NCBI GenBank assembly: GCA_023458615.1
Contig: JAEWYV010000082.1
Location: 1-15,761, forward strand
Direction of reading: 5' to 3'
Source of the DNA: Bacillota bacterium
GTDB taxonomy: Bacteria; Bacillota; Clostridia; Christensenellales; CAG-138
DNA length: 15,761 nt
In this document: in pieces, positions 6,998 to 13,783 of the stretch
How positions within the stretch are numbered: position 1 is the first letter of the stretch
Layout: every line of letters starts with the position of its first letter
Made by a program: the position numbers and the translations under genes
Notes under the pieces: model-generated
Told to the model about the DNA's origin: nothing
Seen by the model: only the letters and a program-made list of their open reading frames with translations
Database searches by the model: none

Positions 6998-7090
6998 CTA
7001 TCGCGCTTTACGAAGCAATAGCATGATTCTAGCCAATATACACCCCGGCGCTATCTCTTTGATCGAGTGAAAATGTCTATGGAGATTCAT
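6998..7090 (-). pseudogene. C-terminal remnant of a second YesM-type sensor kinase
   Basis: A 30-codon reading frame (ATG at 7090, TAG at 6998) encodes the block KEIAPGCILARIMLLLRKAR. The intact kinase just upstream ends EEIAPGCILARIMLPLRTRLV, so 15 of 17 residues from the first shared Glu to the last shared Arg are identical. At the DNA level the two copies differ at most third codon positions (GCA/GCG, CCC/CCG, CTC/TTG, CGG/AGA), so this is an old, once-selected paralogue end rather than a fresh duplication. Similarity fades upstream of about 7063, and an in-frame TAG lies at 7106-7108. No ribosome binding site is seen, so it is probably not translated. It appears to be what remains of a former sensor gene that once stood directly upstream of the binding-protein gene. 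Confidence 0.75.
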
Positions 7091-7110
7091 GGAATGCGAA
7101 AAAACCTATG

Positions 7111-8832
7111 CTAGACCAGTCTCGTTCTCAGCGGCAGCATAATCCGCGCGAGAATACACCCGGGTGCGATCTCTTCGATGGTAAGCCCGTATTCTTCACC
7201 ATAGAGAATCTTGAGGCGACGGTTGACGTTTCGGATGCCTATTCTGCCGAGGCGGTTTTCGTTTTCCTCATTCGTCCCGTCCCAACTCAAGAGTCGCTTG
7301 ATATTCTCCCGATCCTGCTGCGACATGCTGCCGTCGTGCTCCACCTCTAAATAGAGCCGATCCTTTGCGAAGATGCGCAGAACGATGGTTCCGTTTGCGC
7401 GCTTCTCAATGCCGTGCTCCACGGCGTTCTCCACAATCGGCTGCAAAATCAGCCGCGGCACCGCCTGATCCAGCAGTGATTCGTCGATCTGCTTGTCAAT
7501 GCGCAGGCGTTCGCCATAGCGTTCGGAGAGAATATAAAGATAGGCGTCCACATAGCGCAGTTCCTCGGAGATCGGCACCACGGGACTGCCACCGCGCGCC
7601 ATCGCCGCGTCCAGCATGGTGGAGAGCGATTCAATCATGCGGCTTGCCTTGTCATTGTTTGCCATGCGCACTTCCCAATTGACAATCTCCAGCGTGTTAT
7701 TCAAAAAATGCGGACTGATCTGGCTCTGCAGCGCCTTGACGCGCGCATCCTGCAGGGCAAGCTGCTCCTCATAACTCTGGTCAAACTGCGTCTTGAGCTC
7801 GACCGACATGCTGTTAAAATGCTCCGCGAGCGAGCGAAACTCCCTGCTCTGTGGCAATGGCTCTATGGCGTAGCCGCGCTCTCCGCGCTTGACATGCCGC
7901 GCGGCGTCGATCAGGCGCTCCAGCGGCTCCGTAACATATCGATAGAATGCCCAGACGACAAACACCAGAAGCGGCACGGCAAGGAGCATCACAAGCACCA
8001 GAAAGCGCATGGAACTCGGCAGTTCGCTCGTGATCTCCGCCCCGTCGGAGCGGGCAAGCAGCCGCAGGGTATAGTCCGATGTGCGCAGTGTCCGGTCAAT
8101 CGGGTAGAGTTGATCCGCGCCCGTCTTTTGCGTGCCCTCCGCAACACCGCTCCCCGCGATTGTGCGCGGGATGCCATTGAGGTCAATGCTCGCATCCGTG
8201 AGCCAGACGATGTTGGTGAGCGGCGCAAACAGCGCCTCCTCGTCGCATTCCATCACGATCACCGCATAGGGCACAAACGCGCTGTCCACAATGTTGCGCA
8301 GCAGGTAGAGCACACCGTTTGCCTCAAAGAAGCGAACGCTCGTGCTGGATTCCTTTGATAGCTGTCTGGCAACCTCGTGGGCATGCGCGCGATAGTTTCG
8401 AATCGGCTCCGTCTTCCCCATGTTGGATCGGTTGCTCGCGTAATAGACCGTGCCCGGACGCGAGACGAAATAGAGCATGACGCCGCGGAAGTTCTCATCG
8501 TAGGAATATTGCTGGGAGAGATACTCCGTCACGCTGGCATAGAGTGCAACGCCGTCCGCATCCTCGCGAAACTGCTCCCAAGCGCGCTGGATCACGTTGT
8601 CATAGCTCGCTGCGCGGGAGGCGGCGAGCGCGGAATTGATGCCCGCCTTGGTGAGATCCAGCGCGTTGGTCACGCTGGTATCAATGGTATCGTCAATCCG
8701 ACTCTGGAGGTTATTGCGAATAAAGTATCCCGACAGGGTTAAAATCAGCAACACGGGCAAGACCCAGCAAACCCCGATGAGCGCAATCAACCCGTGTTTG
8801 AGTGAGATTCCCCGCCCTGTCCGCTCCGTCAT
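7111..8832 (-). CDS. YesM-type sensor histidine kinase
   Basis: This 573-residue membrane kinase has a cytoplasmic start, helix 1 at about 13-38, an extracellular sensor region at 39-274, helix 2 at about 275-298, a HAMP linker (about 299-355) and a coiled segment leading to the His_kinase domain. The phospho-acceptor is His375 in QISPHFLNNTLE. The N-box is LQPIVENAVEHGIEK (463-477) and the second glycine motif is GRIGIRNVNRRL (529-540). The first glycine motif is unusual: VEHDGSMS (497-504) stands where VxDNGxGM is expected. The probable partner is the YesN-type regulator at 2708-3454, with the transport genes between them. The gene lies 70 bp after the GH94 gene and is probably co-transcribed with it. 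The ATG at 8832 has an AAGGGGG ribosome binding site. The signal is presumably extracellular sugar, directly or through the binding protein. Confidence 0.93.
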   Translation of the reverse strand: MTERTGRGISLKHGLIALIGVCWVLPVLLILTLSGYFIRNNLQSRIDDTIDTSVTNALDLTKAGINSALAASRAASYDNVIQRAWEQFREDADGVALYASVTEYLSQQYSYDENFRGVMLYFVSRPGTVYYASNRSNMGKTEPIRNYRAHAHEVARQLSKESSTSVRFFEANGVLYLLRNIVDSAFVPYAVIVMECDEEALFAPLTNIVWLTDASIDLNGIPRTIAGSGVAEGTQKTGADQLYPIDRTLRTSDYTLRLLARSDGAEITSELPSSMRFLVLVMLLAVPLLVFVVWAFYRYVTEPLERLIDAARHVKRGERGYAIEPLPQSREFRSLAEHFNSMSVELKTQFDQSYEEQLALQDARVKALQSQISPHFLNNTLEIVNWEVRMANNDKASRMIESLSTMLDAAMARGGSPVVPISEELRYVDAYLYILSERYGERLRIDKQIDESLLDQAVPRLILQPIVENAVEHGIEKRANGTIVLRIFAKDRLYLEVEHDGSMSQQDRENIKRLLSWDGTNEENENRLGRIGIRNVNRRLKILYGEEYGLTIEEIAPGCILARIMLPLRTRLV

Positions 8833-8861
8833 CGCACCATTCCCCCTTCTATTCTCCGAAC

Positions 8862-8907
8862 GATAGCACAGGCTCCGGAATACACCGAAGCCTGCAAATC
8901 TGCTATC
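8862..8907 (-). other. Hairpin overlapping the GH94 stop codon
   Basis: GATAGC (8862-8867) pairs with GCTATC (8902-8907). Inside it CAGGCT (8869-8874) pairs with AGCCTG (8889-8894) and CGG (8876-8878) with CCG (8885-8887), around a 6-nt loop. The outer stem includes the TAG stop of the GH94 gene. There is no T-run, so read-through into the kinase gene is expected. It may set the relative amounts of phosphorylase and kinase mRNA. Confidence 0.45.
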
Positions 8908-11296
8908 CGAGTTCCACCTCCACGCGGCAGCTGCCGCCCGCCGGAATGGGCGGTATGGCCTCCACCGGCACGCCGTCCACGCGGATGCTCTTTACCCCGC
9001 GCGAAACAGCGTTTGGATTGGAAACTTGGATGTCATAGGTTGCACCGCGCCAGACGCGCCGGAGCGAAAACGCTTTCCAGTCCCTTGGAATCACCGGATC
9101 GACGATCAGCCGGTCATAGTCCGGCCGGATGCCGAGGATGTATTCCGTCGCCGCAAAATAGGACCAGCCGGCCGACCCCGTCATAAACGGGTGCCGCGCG
9201 CGCCCGAACGCCGTATGCGCCTTGCCCACCACAAACTGACAGTAGACATAGGGCTCCGCCTGTCGTATCTCTATCTTATCATTTTGGTTGTAGGGGCACA
9301 ACGCATCATAAAACGCCATCGCGCTCTCCCCGTCGCCGAGCGCGGAGGCCGCGCCCCACGCCCAGGGGTTGGGGTGCGAAAAGATCGCGCCGTTCTCCTT
9401 CAACCCCGGATAGACGCGGGTGACGAAGCCGATGCCGTCGTCCGGTTTGGTATATGGCGGCGCATTGAGCATAATACCATACGGGGTAAATAGATACTCC
9501 TTCACCGCCGCAAGGGCACGCTCACCGCGTTCTTGGGAGGCAACGCCGGAGAGCACCGCCCATGCATTGCTTTCCAGATGCACCTTGCCTTCTTCATCCG
9601 TATGGGTGCCGATTTTGCGGTTATCCGCCGTGATGCCGCGGATATACCAATCCCCGTCCCAGAGGACGCGCTCGCAGGTTTCCTTCACTTTCTGCGCCAT
9701 CGCTTCATATAGCGTCGCATCGTCCGCAAAGCCCAGCTTTTGGGCAAGCGGAACAAACTGCATGAGTGCCCAGTGATGAAGAAAACTCACCATCGCGCTC
9801 TCGCCGCCACCAAGGTTAAGGCAGTCGTTCCAGTCCGCGCGGAGGCCCTTGCAGATGCCGTTTTGCCCTACCTGTTCCGCCGAAAAATTGAGGACGCGTT
9901 TGAGGTGGTCGTAGACGCTCTCCTCCCCACCGTCGGCATAGGTAACCGATTCCGCGGCAAACGAAAGATCGCCCGTTTCTTTGATATACTGCGCCACGGC
10001 GGCGACGAGCCAGAGCGCGTCGTCCGAGCAGGCATCCTTGAGTCCGTGTACAATGCTTGCCCGATCCGGCGTTGGGATTACGGTTGGCGAGCGGAAGGTC
10101 TGCTTTTTTTGCTCCGGCTCAAACCAACGCGGCTCAAAAAGATGCAGGCCGTAGCCCGCCTTTGTTTCCGCGCGAAGGAGCTCAATCATCCGCTGGCGGC
10201 ACTTTTCGGGGTTGCTGTGCGGCACGCACATCGCATCCTGCGCGGTATCCCGATAGCCGAGTCCCGTCCGACCGCCCACCTCGATAAACGAGGAGAAGCG
10301 GGAGAAGATTACATTAATCTCGCTCTGGTAGAGCGTCCAAATGTTGATGAGCGCGTTCATGCCCGCGTTCGGGGTTTCGATTTGCAGGCGGTTTAATTTT
10401 TCGTCCCAGAATCGGCGGAGTTTTGCGAACTGCTCATCCACCGCAGCCGCGCTGCCGTATTTTTTGCGCATCGCTTTGCCTTCCGCCACGCCGCCTTCGC
10501 CGAGAAGGAAGATCAGCCGCACGCTCTCGCCCGGGGCGAGTGTAAGTTGCTTCATCAGAGAACCGCAGTGGTTGCCACCGAGTTCTGCACTGCCGGAGCA
10601 AGCGCCGCGCTCCACCGCAACCGGATTTCGCTCCGTGCGATAGGGGCCGATGAACGAATCCCGCAGACAGTCGTAACCATCCGGCGAGAAGTCCGCGGTA
10701 AAAAATTGAAAGCCGTCCAGCTCTTCATAATACAGGTCGTGTTCAATCACGCCCTCTGCATAGCGCGACCCGGCCGCATAGAGGCTCATCTGGAAGTTAC
10801 GGTTGTCCATGTCGATCTGGTGAAATGAAAATTCACAGTAGGAAAACGCAGAGAGTTTGCGCGTTCTGCGGCTGTCGTTGCGGAGCGTAACATCCCAAAT
10901 CTCCACCGGATCATCCTCTGCAACAAACAGCGTCTGCTCGGCGTGGATTTCGCGATAGTCGCAGAAATATTTGCTGTAGGAGAGCCCGTGGCGACAGCTG
11001 TACTTCGCCTGATCCAGCGGTTTGCCCACCGGTTGCCAACTGACGCTCCAGAAATCACCGTCCGCGTCATCCCGTAGATAGACGTAGTGTCCGGGAAAGT
11101 CCATTGGCACGCCGTTCGCGCGAAAACGCGTGATGCGGTGATACTCGCTTGACCCGCTGAAGAGATAGCCCCCAGCGGTCTGGTTGAGCACACCGCACAT
11201 GTTTTTGATCCCAATATAGTTTGTCCAGGAGACGGGCGTATCCACCCGGTCGATTACATATTCTCGGTTTTTGTCGTCAAAATATCCATAGCGCAT
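8903..11296 (-). CDS. chbP: GH94 phosphorylase, most like N,N'-diacetylchitobiose phosphorylase
   Basis: This 797-residue cytoplasmic enzyme is full length for the family. It has an N-terminal beta-sandwich (about 1-270), an (alpha/alpha)6 barrel (about 310-725) and a C-terminal beta domain. The start MRYGYFDDKNREYVIDRVDTP is the GH94 hallmark. RADWND (486-491) holds the general-acid Asp, and GGRTGLGYRD (341-350), His641 and TG (706-707) fit the phosphate pocket. RADWNDCLNLGGGESAMVSF (486-505) follows GICKGL, and with GNHCGSLMKQ and GLKDACSDDALW it matches chitobiose phosphorylase as I recall it. Cellobiose phosphorylase instead has LIGRADWNDCLNLNC. The expected reaction is (GlcNAc)2 + phosphate to GlcNAc-1-phosphate + GlcNAc. 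The importer and mutase in the locus fit this. The start has GGAGG 10 nt upstream. Related GH94 specificities (laminaribiose, cellobiose) are the alternatives. Confidence 0.85.
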   Translation of the reverse strand: MRYGYFDDKNREYVIDRVDTPVSWTNYIGIKNMCGVLNQTAGGYLFSGSSEYHRITRFRANGVPMDFPGHYVYLRDDADGDFWSVSWQPVGKPLDQAKYSCRHGLSYSKYFCDYREIHAEQTLFVAEDDPVEIWDVTLRNDSRRTRKLSAFSYCEFSFHQIDMDNRNFQMSLYAAGSRYAEGVIEHDLYYEELDGFQFFTADFSPDGYDCLRDSFIGPYRTERNPVAVERGACSGSAELGGNHCGSLMKQLTLAPGESVRLIFLLGEGGVAEGKAMRKKYGSAAAVDEQFAKLRRFWDEKLNRLQIETPNAGMNALINIWTLYQSEINVIFSRFSSFIEVGGRTGLGYRDTAQDAMCVPHSNPEKCRQRMIELLRAETKAGYGLHLFEPRWFEPEQKKQTFRSPTVIPTPDRASIVHGLKDACSDDALWLVAAVAQYIKETGDLSFAAESVTYADGGEESVYDHLKRVLNFSAEQVGQNGICKGLRADWNDCLNLGGGESAMVSFLHHWALMQFVPLAQKLGFADDATLYEAMAQKVKETCERVLWDGDWYIRGITADNRKIGTHTDEEGKVHLESNAWAVLSGVASQERGERALAAVKEYLFTPYGIMLNAPPYTKPDDGIGFVTRVYPGLKENGAIFSHPNPWAWGAASALGDGESAMAFYDALCPYNQNDKIEIRQAEPYVYCQFVVGKAHTAFGRARHPFMTGSAGWSYFAATEYILGIRPDYDRLIVDPVIPRDWKAFSLRRVWRGATYDIQVSNPNAVSRGVKSIRVDGVPVEAIPPIPAGGSCRVEVELG

Positions 11297-11318
11297 CGGT
11301 CAGAATCCTCCTTTTGCC

Positions 11319-11346
11319 ATTCTATCAAATTCTGCCTATTCGCCAA
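11319..11346 (-). promoter_or_regulatory. Predicted promoter of the GH94 gene
   Basis: The -10 is TAGAAT (complement of 11319-11324) and the -35 is TTGGCG (complement of 11341-11346), with a 16-bp spacer. Transcription would start near 11312, at the very edge of the AGGAGG ribosome binding site, giving a leader of only about 16 nt. Confidence 0.55.
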
Positions 11347-11356
11347 TATGAGGGTG

Positions 11357-11385
11357 GATGCGGTTTGTTGTCTTTGGTTGTCGGG
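11357..11385 (-). promoter_or_regulatory. Twin boxes upstream of the GH94 promoter
   Basis: Read on the + strand, GATGCGGTT (11357-11365) and GTTGTCGGG (11377-11385) match the two boxes before the binding-protein promoter at 7 of 9 positions each. They have the same 20-bp period and the same offsets of 33 and 53 bp from the -10. The nearer box again lies 10 bp upstream of the -35. The match in position is stronger evidence than the match in sequence. Confidence 0.5.
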
Positions 11386-11386
11386 G

Positions 11387-11668
11387 TTAACCCTTCTCCC
11401 GGTGAACCATGATTCGATCATGCCCATGCGTCTGCGCCCCTTGCTTTTGCATCCGCCTTTTTTGCTGAAGAAAGAGCCATTTCGCTGAAAATATTCCGTT
11501 TACGACCGCTACAAGGGCCAGACTTAAGACAAGCCATTTTCCCAAAGCGCCGGTTAGAATCTGCATCGCAGGTTGAAATAGATCCATGGTAAAAAACGCA
11601 ATCAGCATCATACCGATAATGATGGCCGCATGTGCAAAAAACGCCCAGATATGCCGCTTTGTCTGCAT
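11387..11668 (-). CDS. Small two-helix membrane protein
   Basis: This 93-residue protein has two clear hydrophobic helices, at about 8-28 (WAFFAHAAIIIGMMLIAFF) and 44-66 (KWLVLSLALVAVVNGIFSAKW). A strongly basic cytoplasmic tail follows (LQQKRRMQKQ and onwards). No family is recognised. It lies 44 bp after the phosphodiester-glycosidase gene on the same strand and has a GGGGG ribosome binding site about 7 nt before the ATG, so the two are probably an operon and may work together at the membrane. The stop codon sits in the palindrome GGGTTAACCC (11384-11393). It could be a holin-like or accessory protein, but nothing in the sequence decides this. Confidence 0.65.
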   Translation of the reverse strand: MQTKRHIWAFFAHAAIIIGMMLIAFFTMDLFQPAMQILTGALGKWLVLSLALVAVVNGIFSAKWLFLQQKRRMQKQGAQTHGHDRIMVHREKG

Positions 11669-11712
11669 GAGTATTCCCCCATTTTTGTCCGTCTCGATGT
11701 CCGTTTGCTCTG

Positions 11713-12774
11713 TTAAAAGCAGATGATATCGCTGGATCCCCTTCCGCCGTTTGTCGGCTGATTCACCAGTGCACCTTCAAACACCATTGCCGCTGTTGCC
11801 CCGCCGTCCAGATTATAGGCAGCCTTGCAACCCAGGGCGGCAAATGTGTTTGCCAGTTCGTCCAGCGTCATACCCTCCGAATATCCCTTTTGACGGCCAT
11901 CCACCACGATGAAGCAGTAGTGTCCCGGAGCATAATAGCCGATCGCACAACGCGGATTTTTCACCTTGATCTTGCTGCCGGAGGTGTCACAGACCGTCCC
12001 ATCCTTCACCAGTGCAGGGCCAAAAGCCCAGGCCTGCCAGATAGAGTCGTCCAAATAGTTCACCGTTGAAATGTCACCCTTTTGATAAACCTCCAGCGTT
12101 CCGTCACGCCGCAGAATGCAGACATCGTTGCTCATCACGTCGCGGTAGAGCTCCCCGTTTCGAATGACCACACCCTCTTTTCGCGCGCCGTAATAATCCC
12201 CTGTAACGGCAAACACAGCCTTCTGCTCGTCGGCTATCTTGATCGGCATTTCATGCCCACCGTGCCCATAGGAGTTTTCCGCAAACGCTGCCTTCAATTC
12301 ATCCATCTGTTTCACCCAAACATCCGCAACAAAATATGTCACTCCGTCGGCCTGCACCTTGTTGATTGCAATGCGCAAATTATCATCCTGATGACTCAAC
12401 CATGCGTTTGCTCCCGTGTCGCTGGCAGGAAACGTAGCGGAAAAATCCCCTGCCGCTACCGGACTCTGCGTTAACGCAGAACTGGGCGCTGCCGTAGCCT
12501 GCGGCGCTGCCGTCTCCTCGGGATTGATCGAGTTCTCCGGCGTTTCCGGTGTGGCCAATACCATCGCAGATTGCGGCACCACGCCCGGTTCTTTTGCCAA
12601 GCTGTCGGGTTGCGGCGTTTGAAGCGGTTGTGTTTCCGCAAGCGCACTCGCTTTACTCCCCGATGATAGAATAGAAAATAACAAAACCGAAAGCACGAAA
12701 AGTAAAAAAATGAGCCCGTCGCGTACAATCACGAGTACACCGGATAGCCCGTTGTGTCCTTTTTCTGACTCCAT
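11713..12774 (-). CDS. Membrane-anchored phosphodiester glycosidase-domain protein (NAGPA/DUF2233)
   Basis: From the ATG at 12774 the protein has 353 residues. There is a short cytoplasmic start, one helix at about 12-37, a Pro/Thr/Ala-rich stalk (about 45-115) and an extracellular NAGPA-type domain (about 120-353). Domain landmarks are the FGPALV block (251-256), NPRCAIGY (273-280), VVDGR (290-294), GMTLDELA (301-308) and the signature NLDGGATAAMVF (321-332). The family is named after the mammalian enzyme that removes GlcNAc from a phosphodiester; bacterial members are linked to exopolysaccharide or wall phosphodiesters, mostly without proof. The start was chosen because GAGAGGAG lies upstream (14 nt, rather long) and it leaves a normal anchor. 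A TTG at 12831 and an ATG at 12819 lack ribosome binding sites. The gene is divergent from a two-component system and heads a two-gene operon. Confidence 0.85.
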   Translation of the reverse strand: MESEKGHNGLSGVLVIVRDGLIFLLFVLSVLLFSILSSGSKASALAETQPLQTPQPDSLAKEPGVVPQSAMVLATPETPENSINPEETAAPQATAAPSSALTQSPVAAGDFSATFPASDTGANAWLSHQDDNLRIAINKVQADGVTYFVADVWVKQMDELKAAFAENSYGHGGHEMPIKIADEQKAVFAVTGDYYGARKEGVVIRNGELYRDVMSNDVCILRRDGTLEVYQKGDISTVNYLDDSIWQAWAFGPALVKDGTVCDTSGSKIKVKNPRCAIGYYAPGHYCFIVVDGRQKGYSEGMTLDELANTFAALGCKAAYNLDGGATAAMVFEGALVNQPTNGGRGSSDIICF

Positions 12775-12830
12775 ACGATTGAATTGCGCTCCTCTCCCGC
12801 TGAAACTGCCCCCTATCATAATGGCTTGCA

Positions 12831-12871
12831 ATGAGAATATCGCTTATGAACCATGAGAATATCATGATATT
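12831..12871. promoter_or_regulatory. Operator-like repeats and palindrome at the glycosidase-gene promoter
   Basis: ATGAGAATATC occurs at 12831-12841 and again at 12853-12863, exactly 22 bp apart. The second copy runs into a perfect 14-bp palindrome, AATATCATGATATT (12858-12871). On the - strand a -10 TATCAT (complement of 12864-12869) lies within the palindrome and a -35 TTGCAC (complement of 12886-12891) 16 bp away. A repressor or regulator at these sites would cover the start of transcription of the glycosidase gene. Confidence 0.5.
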
Positions 12872-12903
12872 TAGGCTCAGGCATTGTGCAAGCCCTTCAC
12901 GAT

Positions 12904-12943
12904 ATTTGCCATCAGGCGGCTTTTACCGGAAAAGATGGCAAAT
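12904..12943. promoter_or_regulatory. Wide inverted repeat midway between divergent promoters
   Basis: ATTTGCCATC (12904-12913) and GATGGCAAAT (12934-12943) form a perfect 10-bp inverted repeat with centres 30 bp apart, about three helical turns. It is centred at 12923.5, about 67 bp from the predicted start of the - strand glycosidase transcript and 70 bp from that of the + strand regulator. The right half continues into TTCTCAT, the reverse of the ATGAGAA motif found twice to its left. It fits a shared site for one regulator acting on both genes. Confidence 0.5.
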
Positions 12944-12959
12944 TCTCATGCAATCCTAA

Positions 12960-12987
12960 TTGTAGGAATACGTAAAAAAGATATAAT
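12960..12987 (+). promoter_or_regulatory. Predicted promoter of the OmpR-type two-component operon
   Basis: The -35-like TTGTAG (12960-12965) and a perfect -10 TATAAT (12982-12987) are separated by 16 bp. Transcription would begin near 12994, leaving a leader of nearly 100 nt before the regulator's ATG. Confidence 0.6.
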
Positions 12988-13040
12988 GGGAGCAGAAGCC
13001 AGCCGCGCCATCGTTTGGTCGCATCAAACGGGATCATCTG

Positions 13041-13069
13041 TAAAACGGCGCGGGCGCGGTGCCGTTTTA
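13041..13069 (+). promoter_or_regulatory. Leader hairpin directly before the regulator's ribosome binding site
   Basis: TAAAACGGC (13041-13049) pairs perfectly with GCCGTTTTA (13061-13069), extended inward by a G/T and a C/G pair around a 7-nt loop. The stem ends one base before the GAGGAAGG ribosome binding site (13071-13078). A GC-rich stem ending in TTTTA could act as a weak attenuator or affect translation start. Confidence 0.5.
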
Positions 13070-13090
13070 TGAGGAAGGATGCTAGGCAGA

Positions 13091-13783
13091 ATGCGCATTT
13101 TGATTGTAGAAGACGAGGCGGAGATTGTCCGGTTCCTCACGCTGGAGCTGCAGCACGAAGGTTATCTCGTGGAGAACCGCGCGGACGGCAGAAGCGGCCT
13201 TGAGCAGGCGCTCTCCGGTGGGTTTGATCTGGTGCTGCTGGATGTCATGCTGCCCGAGCTCAACGGCATTGAAGTGCTACGCCGCCTGCGGAAGGAAAGC
13301 AGTGTGCCCGTCATCCTCATCACCGCGCGGGACGCGGTTATGGAAAAGGTAAACGGGCTCGACACCGGGGCCAACGATTACATCACCAAGCCGTTTCACA
13401 TTGAAGAACTGCTTGCGCGCATCCGCATGGTGCTGCGAAACGCGGACCCCGCCTCGCAGGGCGCAGCGGCAGAGGTGCTTTCGCTCGGTGATCTAACGCT
13501 CTCGCTTGCGTCCCGTCAGGTGACCCGCGCGGACGAGTTGATCGAACTCACCAAAACGCAATATGACCTGTTGGAGTACCTCTTGCGCAACCGGGATATC
13601 GTGCTCACACGGGATCAGATCCTCAGTCAGGTTTGGGGCTATTCCTATGCGGGCAACAGCAATGTGGTGGATGTCTATGTGCGCTATGTGCGAAACCGCA
13701 TACACGACACGGACGAGAGCAAAATCATAGAAACGGTGCGAGGGATCGGCTATGTCATACGGGATAAAACGCGCAAGGAGTAA
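13091..13783 (+). CDS. OmpR/PhoB-type response regulator
   Basis: From the ATG at 13091 the protein has 230 residues. The receiver (1-115) has the acidic pocket Glu7-Asp8-Glu9, phospho-acceptor Asp51 (in LLDVMLPELNG), Thr78 and Lys100 (in YITKPF). The winged-helix DNA-binding domain (about 128-225) shows ELTKTQYDLLEYLLRN, LTRDQILSQVWG and the closing ETVRGIGYVIR. The earlier ATG at 13079 abuts the GAGGAAGG ribosome binding site with no spacing. The one at 13091 is about 12 nt away and gives the standard MRILIVEDE start. It is co-transcribed with the kinase, whose start overlaps its last 32 bp, so the two are translationally coupled. The divergent glycosidase/membrane-protein operon is a plausible target. 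The stimulus is unknown, with cell-envelope stress a guess from the neighbour. Confidence 0.95.
   Translation: MRILIVEDEAEIVRFLTLELQHEGYLVENRADGRSGLEQALSGGFDLVLLDVMLPELNGIEVLRRLRKESSVPVILITARDAVMEKVNGLDTGANDYITKPFHIEELLARIRMVLRNADPASQGAAAEVLSLGDLTLSLASRQVTRADELIELTKTQYDLLEYLLRNRDIVLTRDQILSQVWGYSYAGNSNVVDVYVRYVRNRIHDTDESKIIETVRGIGYVIRDKTRKE

Noticed and set aside
8903..11296. GH94 protein as an ordinary cellobiose phosphorylase
   Set aside because: The segments around the catalytic Asp (KGLRADWNDCLNLGGGES), the NHCGSLMKQ block and the GLKDACSDD block fit chitobiose phosphorylase as recalled and differ from cellobiose phosphorylase. A tree is still needed to be sure.
11384..11393. GGGTTAACCC palindrome at the end of the small membrane protein gene
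   Set aside because: It is a 10-bp palindrome without a loop or T-run, overlapping a stop codon, so it makes no convincing terminator. It only borders the upstream GH94 box.
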